DNA from: Bacillota bacterium
GTDB taxonomy: Bacteria > Bacillota > Sulfobacillia > Sulfobacillales > Sulfobacillaceae
Length of the DNA stretch: 61,528 nucleotides
Reading direction: 5' to 3'
Assembly: GCA_021797825.1 (NCBI GenBank)
Contig: JAJZZA010000009.1
Span: forward strand, 1-61,528
The notes below the pieces were generated by a model, which was not told where the DNA came from, did not search any database, and saw only the letters and a program-made list of their open reading frames with translations. Both the position numbers and the translations under genes were made by a program. Below, piece by piece: positions 36,814 to 44,437 of this stretch. How positions within the stretch are numbered: position 1 is the stretch's first letter; every line of letters begins with the position of its first letter.

Positions 36814-37638
36814 ATGCCAAAGACCGTCCCCTGGGCGTTCGCCGCCGTAACCCTGGGCGTATTCGCCGCGGGTTGCGGGCCAACCCCGGCGGCGCCAACC
36901 GCTGCGGTCACGCCCTATCACGGGCCGGTTTTGACCAACGCGGCCTGGGGCCCGGTCTTTCAGGCCCCGGGCCGCTACATCGGCGCCCGCATCCGGGTCA
37001 CCGGGCAAATCACAGAGCGGGTGCCCGACAGCCACCCTCCTTTGTTCCAAGTCTATTTGGACCCGGTCACGCCCGCCAATCCGATAGCCGCGTTCGGCCT
37101 CGCCCGGTACGCCGCCGGCAGTTACGTCGCCCTCAGCGGGGTCATTACCGCCACCCGCACCTTTCACAACGCCTTGGGCTACCCGGTGCTGGCGCCCATC
37201 GTCCGCGTCACCAGCTCAGAGCGGATCACACGCGACGACGCGGTCGATCCCACCCTGGCGGTCACTTCCCCCGCCGTGTCGGCGCGGCAAAACGGCTTGA
37301 CGCTGACCGTCAGCCAGGTCCAATTCGCCGCCCAGGCCACCCGCATTTTTCTCACCGCGGTTAACCGCTCGGCGACCGCCGTCACCGTCGATGACACCGG
37401 AGCCCGTCTCACCCAAGGCGGCCAGAGCCTCGCCTTGCGGACGGGCAGCCCGGATATTCACGCGTTTCCTATCACCATCGCCGGCGGCCGCACCGCGCAC
37501 TCGGAGATCGTGTTTAACCGGTCACGGTTGGGCGGACCCGCCCTTGCCCTCCAAATTCCGGTCAGCGGCAATAGCTATCGCCTGAACTGGCATGATTTCA
37601 GCTTCTCGCTGGCCGTACCCGCCCATCCCCCGGCGTGA
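36814..37638 (+). CDS. Lipoprotein of unknown function
   Basis: 274 residues with a lipoprotein signal ('VTLGVFAAGC', Cys near 22). Residues about 45-130 contain an OB-fold-like beta segment ('IGARIRVTGQITERVPDSHP', 'GSYVALSGVITATRTF'), and residues about 150-260 a beta-sandwich resembling DUF4352-type domains ('LTVSQVQFAAQATRIFLTAV', 'GGRTAHSEIVFNRSRLGG'). It stands alone between two terminators and between the two paralogous binding-protein genes. It may be a substrate-binding or structural surface lipoprotein; nothing fixes its role. Confidence 0.8.
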   Translation: MPKTVPWAFAAVTLGVFAAGCGPTPAAPTAAVTPYHGPVLTNAAWGPVFQAPGRYIGARIRVTGQITERVPDSHPPLFQVYLDPVTPANPIAAFGLARYAAGSYVALSGVITATRTFHNALGYPVLAPIVRVTSSERITRDDAVDPTLAVTSPAVSARQNGLTLTVSQVQFAAQATRIFLTAVNRSATAVTVDDTGARLTQGGQSLALRTGSPDIHAFPITIAGGRTAHSEIVFNRSRLGGPALALQIPVSGNSYRLNWHDFSFSLAVPAHPPA

Positions 37639-37654
37639 AAACCCGGGATATGAA

Positions 37655-37684
37655 CCAAAGACGCCCGGATCGGGGCGTCTTTGG
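37655..37684. terminator. Bidirectional terminator between convergent genes
   Basis: CCAAAGACGCCC and GGGCGTCTTTGG pair over 12 perfect base pairs around a 6-base loop. It sits 16 bases after the plus-strand lipoprotein stop and 27 bases after the minus-strand binding-protein stop; the TTT/AAA ends serve both directions. Confidence 0.85.
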
Positions 37685-37711
37685 CTGACACGCGTGAAAT
37701 CCCCATCCCGC

Positions 37712-39433
37712 CTATTTGGCGGTGGTGGTCCACCAGTTCGGGTAGATGAGCGCGGTAATCGAGTTAAAGGTCTTCACCGTCCCGTGCAGATTGCTGGCAT
37801 GCTCATTGAACCCGGCGGTCCAAGGCAGCCAAATCACCGGCGTCTGCTGCGCGGCAAACTGCTGATAGGCAAACAGCGCGTTTAGCGTCTCTACCGACGT
37901 TCCCGGGTTGTAGGAATTCTTGATCAAGGTGTCCATGGTGGGATTGGTGTACCCGCCTTGGTTGGCCCCGGCGCCGGTCGCGTAAAAGGCGCCCCCGGTC
38001 GGATAGTAGTCCGGCTCGTAGGTCCAGCCGCCTCCCCACCAGGCCATGTTCCACTTGCTGGGATCCGCCTGCTGCGCGGTCGACAGCACGGTGTCAAACG
38101 GTTGTGATTCCAAGCTCACCTGCACGCCTTCCTGCGCCCAGTCCTGTTTGATGAGCTGGGCGATGGCGGTGTCGGTATTGCTGCCCGAGACATACAGCAA
38201 GGTGAACTTCAACTGGACCCCGTTCTTGGTCATGACGCCGTTGACATCCGTCCACCCGTTCTTGACCAACAGCGCCTTGCCGGCCGCCGGGTTAAAGGGA
38301 TAGAGCGGTTTGGCCAAAGCCGCATCATAGAAAATGGTTTTTGGCTGGGACGGGATGGGGTTGTTCTCGGTCACTCCGTAGCCGTGGTAAAACGTGCTGA
38401 TAATGGCTTGCTGGGGGATTCCCATTTCCAGCGCCGCGCGCACGTACGGCTGGTCGAAGACCGGGCCCAGGCCGTTGGGAGCCTTGGGGTTCAAGTTGGG
38501 CTGCAGATAATTGAAGCCAAACAGGTAGGCAGGGAAAAAGACGTCAGACGTCAACTGCGCGCGGGATTTCCACAGCGAGGCCGGCAGGAATCCCAACTGA
38601 ATGGTGCCGGTCTTTAAGCCGGCAAATTCCGCCGACGACGAGGTCTCATATTGAAAGACAATCTTTTGCAACGTCGACTTGTGCCCGTCATACTGGTTAT
38701 TGGCGGAGAACATCCAATATTGGTTGGGCGCCATCTTGCTGAAGTGATAGGGGCCGTCCACCACCTGATATACGGAGGCGCTGGGATTATTGGCCACCGA
38801 TTGGATAAACTTCAGTTCCTCAATCATGTTGTTCGGATACTTGTTCCACACGGCGGCCGGAACCGGCTCGATCTGGCCCAGACCATTGTGTTCGAACCAC
38901 ACCGGGTTGGACGGCGTGTTAAGCGTCACCACCACCGTGTCGGGACCCTGCGCCACCACGCTTTGCCAGCGCGCGGGCAACCCGCCGGTTCCCGCGCCGC
39001 CATACCCCCAGGGAAGATTGGAAGCCCCGGTGCTGGTCGCCTTAAGGATATTGTAGGTAAACACCACATCGGCCGAGGTCACCGGCGTGCCGTTCGACCA
39101 CTTAAACTTCCGGTTCAGGTGAATCGTGTAGACCGTGCCGGTGGAATTGACGCTGATGCTCTGCGCCAGCGAGCGGGAAAAGTTAATGCCGTCGGTTCGT
39201 GAAATATGAATCAGGGGCACATACATCAGGGCATTCATCTGAAGGTTGGTGTCACTGTAGGCGCTGCTGGACAGGACCGGAAACCACCAGTTGGGCGACA
39301 CTTGCGGGAGCAACGCAATGGTGGCGCTGGTCGGCGCAACGGGCACGCTCGCCGGCTGTGAGGTGCCGCAACCCGCCAGTCCGGCGGCACCCAAGGCGGC
39401 CGCAACAGACAATATTTTGATCGAACGACGCAT
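37712..39433 (-). CDS. Family 5 substrate-binding lipoprotein, paralogue
   Basis: 573 residues, lipobox 'AGLAGC'. Clearly paralogous to the protein at 34766-36508 throughout: compare 'PQVSPNWWFPVLSSSAYSDT' and 'KWSNGTPVTSADVVFTYNIL' here with the matching phrases there. Same predicted role in peptide or oligosaccharide binding. AAAGGAGAGAG precedes the ATG. No permease or ATPase genes adjoin it. The two copies point towards each other around the 274-residue lipoprotein, and differ enough that the duplication is old. Confidence 0.92.
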   Translation of the reverse strand: MRRSIKILSVAAALGAAGLAGCGTSQPASVPVAPTSATIALLPQVSPNWWFPVLSSSAYSDTNLQMNALMYVPLIHISRTDGINFSRSLAQSISVNSTGTVYTIHLNRKFKWSNGTPVTSADVVFTYNILKATSTGASNLPWGYGGAGTGGLPARWQSVVAQGPDTVVVTLNTPSNPVWFEHNGLGQIEPVPAAVWNKYPNNMIEELKFIQSVANNPSASVYQVVDGPYHFSKMAPNQYWMFSANNQYDGHKSTLQKIVFQYETSSSAEFAGLKTGTIQLGFLPASLWKSRAQLTSDVFFPAYLFGFNYLQPNLNPKAPNGLGPVFDQPYVRAALEMGIPQQAIISTFYHGYGVTENNPIPSQPKTIFYDAALAKPLYPFNPAAGKALLVKNGWTDVNGVMTKNGVQLKFTLLYVSGSNTDTAIAQLIKQDWAQEGVQVSLESQPFDTVLSTAQQADPSKWNMAWWGGGWTYEPDYYPTGGAFYATGAGANQGGYTNPTMDTLIKNSYNPGTSVETLNALFAYQQFAAQQTPVIWLPWTAGFNEHASNLHGTVKTFNSITALIYPNWWTTTAK

Positions 39434-39639
39434 GTTGACACTCTCTCCTTTTGTAATCGTCTGTTTGCCATAGGCCGCATCCGAAGATCCGGCTCAGCCC
39501 ATCCCACTCGGCTGGCGCCGGCTGTTTTTACTCTTCGTGCCGGGGCCTTGGGGAGCACCCGATCCCCAAACGGTGTCACCCGCCCTCTTTTCCCGAGCAC
39601 GTCCCGTACAATTCGACATGTTTCGCCCAATACCTGCTG

Positions 39640-40443
39640 CTACTGATCCGCATTGACGTGGACGTGCATGGTTTCGCGGCCAGGACCCTGATAGACGCCG
39701 CGAACGGGCGTGACGTCGTCGTAATCCCGGCCCACCGCCAGCCACACATAGCGGTCGTTGCTCTCTTCCCCCGTGACCGGATCAAACCCGACCCACTCGT
39801 CAGCCCCGGTTGCGCCCACGTAAGCCATCACCCAGGCATGCGTCGCCGTGGGGCGCATATCGTCCGGAACCAGGTATCCGCTGACGTAAAGCGCGGGAAT
39901 CCGATAAAGCCGGAGCACCGCCAGCAGAAAATGGGCAAAGTCCTGGCACACCCCGGCCCCCTGCCGAATCAAGTCGAGAGCGGTGTCCTTAACCGTGGTG
40001 ACACCGGCTTCGTAGCGAAATCGCTCCTTGACCGCGCGCGTCAAGGCGCGCGCCTGTTCGTACGGGGTGGTTTTGCCGAAGCTCAACCCCTCCGCCCATT
40101 CCCGGATTTCGTTATGATGCGGAGTCCGCGCGGTGGGACTGGTTGCCTCATACAGGAGAAATTCCCGGGGTGGCCGAAAGGACCAGTGGTGCGAGGTGGT
40201 CAGCACCTCCGATTGCGCCGCCAGCCGTAACCCGTCCAAGCGGCGGGGTATCGTAAAATGATGCACATGATTGCCGAAGCGGTCCGTGTAGCGGTAGAGC
40301 TCGGTGCCGGGATCCACCTTAAGCCGAAAGGATTCCAGAATTTGGCGTTCGTTGTTCATGGGCTGGATATAGAGCTGGCTGGCCAACCCCTGGATGAGCC
40401 GGTCATAACGGTACACGGTCTCATGATAAATGGTCAGTCTCAC
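39640..40443 (-). CDS. Transglutaminase-like cysteine protease family protein
   Basis: 267 residues from GTG 40443, which overlaps the upstream stop codon (GTGA) and has GAGGTGGTGGAGG before it. The N-terminal beta domain ('MRLTIYHETVYRYDRLIQGL') is the bacterial transglutaminase N-terminal type; the core holds the catalytic triad Cys in 'GAGVCQDFAHFLLAVLR', His in 'ATHAWVMAYV' and Asp in 'WVGFDPVTGE'. This family is regularly encoded with alpha-E and circularly permuted ATP-grasp proteins, as here, and is predicted to cleave or form peptide bonds in a small peptide-like product. Last gene of the three-gene operon. Confidence 0.93.
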   Translation of the reverse strand: MRLTIYHETVYRYDRLIQGLASQLYIQPMNNERQILESFRLKVDPGTELYRYTDRFGNHVHHFTIPRRLDGLRLAAQSEVLTTSHHWSFRPPREFLLYEATSPTARTPHHNEIREWAEGLSFGKTTPYEQARALTRAVKERFRYEAGVTTVKDTALDLIRQGAGVCQDFAHFLLAVLRLYRIPALYVSGYLVPDDMRPTATHAWVMAYVGATGADEWVGFDPVTGEESNDRYVWLAVGRDYDDVTPVRGVYQGPGRETMHVHVNADQ

Positions 40444-41363
40444 GCCTCCACCACCTCGGGCTGGAAGTAGCGGGCGCTGAGGTCGCCGTGCACCTGCCCA
40501 ATCCGATCGGACAACGTCCACAGATAGCTCCGCGCACCAACCGCCTCCACTTGATCGATCCCGTCATAGACCACCTGCGCCGCAAGCCGGCCCAACGATT
40601 GCCGCAACGCCGGCGCGGGCTCCGGCAATGCCGCCACCGCCGCGCGCAAGGCGGCCAGCCCGCCCGCCACGGAACGGGGAAATCCCCCCTCAAACAGGAG
40701 AAATTCCAGAATGTCCCGCGCCCCTAAACTGGTGCGATAGGCGCGCCGGAAAGCTCCGTAGCTGGTCACCGATTTCAAGATCGCCATGGCGATGGTCGGT
40801 TCCAACCCGCTGGCCGCCTGCCAGAGGTCCGCGTAAGCCAGCAGGACGTGCAAGGTGGACAGGGTACGTTCCAATAACACGCCGATTTGCAGCCAGTGAT
40901 AGCCCTCATCGCGCAAGATCGTCGAGTCGATCAGGCCCTCCACCGCGTGCGCATGGAGGGTCACCTGGTTCAGCACCTCCGCACAGCCGTTGCCGTCTGG
41001 TTGCGCCCCCCAATCCGCGGGCACGTCCAGCGTCGTTTTCATCTGGGACAACAGCTGCCAGATTTCCCGGCTGACAATATCCCGAACCAACCGGGCGTTG
41101 TCCCGCGCATGGCGCACCCCCCAAGCCACCGACACCGAACAGGCGGGATCAAACGTCAAATGGTGCAGCATCGACATGTCGTCCAGATCGGCAACGTGAC
41201 CGGGCGTCTCCCCAAGCTCCCCCAAAAGCCGCGCCCAGGCGTCTTCCGGGCGACTGCTGTCGACCGACAGCACCGTCATCACATTAAGCCGCCGCGCGAG
41301 ATTTTGCGCCCGTTCCAGATAGCGGGCCATCCAATACAACTGCTCGGCCACCCGGCTCAGCAT
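40440..41363 (-). CDS. Alpha-E domain (DUF403) protein
   Basis: 307 residues from ATG 41363 (GGAGGG 6 bases upstream; the ATG at 41369 is too close to it). Begins with the family's conserved 'MLSRVAEQLYWMARYLERAQ'. Nearly all alpha-helical; further signatures are 'TFDPACSVSVAWGVRHARDN', 'DEGYHWLQIGVLLERTLSTL' and 'RDILEFLLFEGGFPRSVAGG'. Its biochemical role is unknown, but it always travels with the ATP-grasp and transglutaminase partners, so a scaffold or transfer role is assumed. It starts 3 bases after the ATP-grasp stop and overlaps the next gene by 4. Confidence 0.93.
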   Translation of the reverse strand: MLSRVAEQLYWMARYLERAQNLARRLNVMTVLSVDSSRPEDAWARLLGELGETPGHVADLDDMSMLHHLTFDPACSVSVAWGVRHARDNARLVRDIVSREIWQLLSQMKTTLDVPADWGAQPDGNGCAEVLNQVTLHAHAVEGLIDSTILRDEGYHWLQIGVLLERTLSTLHVLLAYADLWQAASGLEPTIAMAILKSVTSYGAFRRAYRTSLGARDILEFLLFEGGFPRSVAGGLAALRAAVAALPEPAPALRQSLGRLAAQVVYDGIDQVEAVGARSYLWTLSDRIGQVHGDLSARYFQPEVVEA

Positions 41364-41365
41364 GG

Positions 41366-42817
41366 TCATCCCTCCCGCTCGTTGCGGCGTTCGATCCAGG
41401 TATCCTTGGTTCCCCCGCCCTGTGATGAGTTGACCACGCACGAACTGCTGGAGGCGGAAACCCGGGTGAGACCGCCGGGCAACACCCAGGCCTCCCGACC
41501 CAATAGGCAGAACGGCCGCAGATCGACGTAGCGGGGTTCCATCCGGCCGTTGACATAGCACGGCGCTTGCGAAAAGTCGACGAGAGGCTGCGCGATATAT
41601 TGCCGGGGGTAGGCTCTTAGCCGTTCACGCCACCGCTCCCGTTCGCGGGCGTCCATCGCCCGGCCGAAGAAGATGCCTTTGCCGCCGGACTGGGCCACCG
41701 GTTTTATCACCATCTCGTCCCAATGCGTCACAATGTGCTGATACTCCGCCGGGATCCCCGGCAAAAACGTCGGGATATTTTCCAAGATGGGCGTCTCGCC
41801 GAGGTAAAAGCGGATGGCGTCCGGCACAAAGCGATAGATGCCTTTGTCGTCGGCCACGCCCACCCCGGCGGCGTTGACCAGCGCCAGCTCACCATGCGGA
41901 AACAAGTTGGCCAAACCCGGCACGCCAATCAGGGAGTCGGGCCGAAATACCAGCGGATCCAAAAATTCCTCGTCAATCCGGCGATAGACGCCATCGACCG
42001 GGCGCAGGCCGTTGGTGGTGCGCAAATGCAGTTGGTTGCGCCACACCAACAGGTCCCGGCCTTCGACCAGTTCCAATCCCATTTGGTTGGCCAGCAGGGA
42101 ATGCTCGAAATAGGCGCTGTTATACACGCCTGGGCTCCACACCACCCATTTCCCGGGGCGAATCGCCAAAAACATCTCCAGCAGTTTTTGCGGATACTCG
42201 GCCACCGGCTCGACGTGATGACGCCGGATCTGCTGCGGCCAGATGCGCGACGACACTAAACGGTTCTCGAGCACATAACTGACGCCCGACGGTCCTCGCA
42301 CGTTGTCTTCCAGCACCGCGTAGCGATCGTCACCGATGCGCACCACGTCAATTCCGGTCACCGCCGTCCACACCTCGCCGGGCACCGAGACACCCATCAT
42401 GCGGGGTTCCAGCAAGGGACTGGAATAGACGTATTCGCGGGGGATCAGCCCGGCTTTAAGAATGGTCTGGGCCCCGTAAATATCGGCGACCAGGGCGTTT
42501 AACGCATAAACCCGCTGCCGGATGCCCCGATCAATGACTCGCCAATGCGCCTGACTGATAATGCGCGGCAGGATATCAAGCGGAATGGGCCGGTCAACCC
42601 GTTCTTCGGCCACGGTGACAAACGTCACCCCGAGACTTTGAAACGTCTGCCGCGCCATCCGTTCCCGGCGCGCCAGCCCTTCCGTCCCCGCCCCCTTTAG
42701 CGCCTCCAGCAACGGCTCGTACACCGGCCGGATATGTCCTTGCCGATCAAACACTTCATCCAGATGACCCTGCGGATAATCCGCCCAGAGCGGGGAACTT
42801 AATGTTTCAACGGTCAG
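41366..42817 (-). CDS. Circularly permuted ATP-grasp protein
   Basis: About 483 residues. The ATP-grasp type 2 core is plain: 'QAHWRVIDRGIRQRVYALNA', 'NVRGPSGVSYVLENR', 'GLELVEGRDLLVWRNQ', 'VIKPVAQSGGKGIFFGR', 'YVDLRPFCLLG'. Such enzymes ligate an amine to a carboxylate through an acyl phosphate. In this family the domain is circularly permuted. A GTG at 42754 is available, but in-frame sequence before it ('LWADYPQGHLDEVFDRQGHI') matches the family's N-terminus, and the frame is closed by TAG at 42827-42829. The start must be non-standard: CTG 42817 (AGGGG 6 bases before) or ATT 42823. First gene of the operon. Confidence 0.88.
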   Translation of the reverse strand: MTVETLSSPLWADYPQGHLDEVFDRQGHIRPVYEPLLEALKGAGTEGLARRERMARQTFQSLGVTFVTVAEERVDRPIPLDILPRIISQAHWRVIDRGIRQRVYALNALVADIYGAQTILKAGLIPREYVYSSPLLEPRMMGVSVPGEVWTAVTGIDVVRIGDDRYAVLEDNVRGPSGVSYVLENRLVSSRIWPQQIRRHHVEPVAEYPQKLLEMFLAIRPGKWVVWSPGVYNSAYFEHSLLANQMGLELVEGRDLLVWRNQLHLRTTNGLRPVDGVYRRIDEEFLDPLVFRPDSLIGVPGLANLFPHGELALVNAAGVGVADDKGIYRFVPDAIRFYLGETPILENIPTFLPGIPAEYQHIVTHWDEMVIKPVAQSGGKGIFFGRAMDARERERWRERLRAYPRQYIAQPLVDFSQAPCYVNGRMEPRYVDLRPFCLLGREAWVLPGGLTRVSASSSSCVVNSSQGGGTKDTWIERRNEREG

Positions 42818-42885
42818 GATAATCCCCTACTTTCCTGACGGATAGTTTGCACAGCACCGCCCACATTAGTTAATATTTCTAAGGC

Positions 42886-42914
42886 ATTATACATAAATTC
42901 TAACAAACACACAA
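42886..42914 (-). promoter_or_regulatory. Sigma-A promoter of the ATP-grasp operon
   Basis: On the minus strand TTGTGT (42909-42914), a 17-base AT-rich spacer and a perfect TATAAT (42886-42891). Transcription would begin near 42879, about 60 bases before the ATP-grasp start. Confidence 0.72.
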
Positions 42915-43150
42915 CATCTACCCGCTATTGCTGTCAGTTTCTTGTACAACACCGGGGATCCCGCGCAATCGCACCCGAGCAGTGTGACAATGCTCGCGGG
43001 TTGTGAAGACACGCGGACAAGGGGCTGGCGGGCGATCTTGCGCCCACCCGCCTCACCCGGCGATCGCCGGGGCCGACTCGTAAAGACTGAAGCCTAAGAC
43101 GCTATGGGCAGGAACCGGCGGCGGGCCCGCGGCCTGCGGACGTAGGTTGC

Positions 43151-43843
43151 CTAGCCCGGCATCACATCCCCACGGTTGACATAAATGACCTGGCCGGTCA
43201 CGACATGCGGCGGCGCCGCCAGCATCCAGCCAATCGTGCGCGCGACTTCCTCGGGAGTCTGCCAGACCCGGGCCAGAGTTTTTTTCGCAATCCGTTCCCG
43301 TCCGGTCGCCGACAACCGATCGGCCCAGCGGGTGCGCACCCAACCCGGAGCCACCACCGCCACGGAAACCGATCCTGCCCAAGAGCGAGCCACGCTCTTG
43401 GAGTACGCGGTCACCGCATTTTTGGCCAGCGCATAGAGTTCTCCCGCCTCCCCGCCCATTCCCAGCGAGGACTGGTCCCATCCGGTGGTAACGATCCGTG
43501 CGGGTTCCACCAAGTGGGGCCGGATGGCGCGGACGCACTTCACGGTGCCTTCCACATCGACCCGCCACAGTGCCTGCAACCGTTCCAGATAGGGAGCCTC
43601 GCGCAGAGGCGGAGTCAAAATGTCAGCCCCAGCCAGAAAGACGGCGGCATCAAATGGACCTGCCTGCTGGCGCGCCTGCAAAAAGACCTCGTGAAACGCC
43701 GGTTCGGGTGATTCCAAGGCGAGCGGGTACTCGCCGACACCGGGATGACGCGAAAATCCGACTACCGCCCACCCTCCGCGCTCCAATTCCGACCGCAACG
43801 CACGGCCGATGCCTCCGCTTATCCCGGTTACCGCCACCACCAT
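43151..43843 (-). CDS. Short-chain dehydrogenase/reductase
   Basis: 230 residues. Rossmann nucleotide site 'TGISGGIGRALRSEL' (TGxxxGIG), the 'FLAGAD' counterpart of NNAG, and the catalytic 'YALAKNAVTAYSK' (YxxxK); the usual Ser is in 'TGWDQSSLG'. Substrate unknown; it oxidises or reduces a hydroxyl or keto group with NAD(P)(H). The ATG follows the stop of the SWIM gene without a gap, so it belongs to the SNF2-SWIM operon, an odd partner for chromatin-like proteins. Confidence 0.88.
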   Translation of the reverse strand: MVVAVTGISGGIGRALRSELERGGWAVVGFSRHPGVGEYPLALESPEPAFHEVFLQARQQAGPFDAAVFLAGADILTPPLREAPYLERLQALWRVDVEGTVKCVRAIRPHLVEPARIVTTGWDQSSLGMGGEAGELYALAKNAVTAYSKSVARSWAGSVSVAVVAPGWVRTRWADRLSATGRERIAKKTLARVWQTPEEVARTIGWMLAAPPHVVTGQVIYVNRGDVMPG

Positions 43844-44437
43844 TTAGATTCCGCCCTTCGGGTCCATGGCCTGGGCGACCGCGTTGCGCACCGTTTCGAT
43901 AACCCGCAGCACTTCGTCGTGGGTTCTCTCCGCACCCTGGCCAAATTCAGCCGGCACCCGAAACCCCCGGTAAAATTGCGCGGCCACCCGCGAAAGCGGA
44001 CGGCTGCCCCGGTTCAGTAATTGCAACAATAGGCGGCAGTCGCCCGCGAGACGATGCACAAATACTTCAGCCACCGCCACCCGGTGGGCGCAAATGTCCG
44101 GCGCCCCGCACGAACACCCGCCGGCAGCGGTGTTCTCGTGCCAAAACGGCAGCCGCCACAGTTGCTGCTGGTCCATCCAGGTCGCGAGCGTTTCCGAACC
44201 GCAGCGATTTTGGGTAACCGTCACCGCATGGCGCTCCGCCACCGTCCACGGCTGAACCGTCAGCGCGGTTCGCACAATCGCCGACCCGGAGACGGTGGCT
44301 TGGATCCGTCCCGGGCTTACCGTCAGGCGGGCGACCATCCCGGCCTCTGCCAGACGCTGCGCTTCTGCGGCCAGATCCAGCGGAAGCCGTGATCGCACCG
44401 AAGTCTCCCAGTACAGAATCAGTCCCCGGCAATCCAC
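43844..44437 (-). CDS. SWIM zinc-finger protein
   Basis: 197 residues from GTG 44437, overlapping the SNF2 gene by 19 bases. A SWIM finger (CxCxnCxH) is visible at 'CSCGAPDICAHRVAVAEVFV' (about 107-126). The rest is a beta-rich N-terminus and a helical C-terminus. SWIM proteins bind DNA or protein and are usually encoded beside, or fused to, bacterial SNF2 ATPases, as here. The pair presumably forms one DNA-remodelling or repair complex (inference from co-occurrence). Confidence 0.88.
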   Translation of the reverse strand: MDCRGLILYWETSVRSRLPLDLAAEAQRLAEAGMVARLTVSPGRIQATVSGSAIVRTALTVQPWTVAERHAVTVTQNRCGSETLATWMDQQQLWRLPFWHENTAAGGCSCGAPDICAHRVAVAEVFVHRLAGDCRLLLQLLNRGSRPLSRVAAQFYRGFRVPAEFGQGAERTHDEVLRVIETVRNAVAQAMDPKGGI

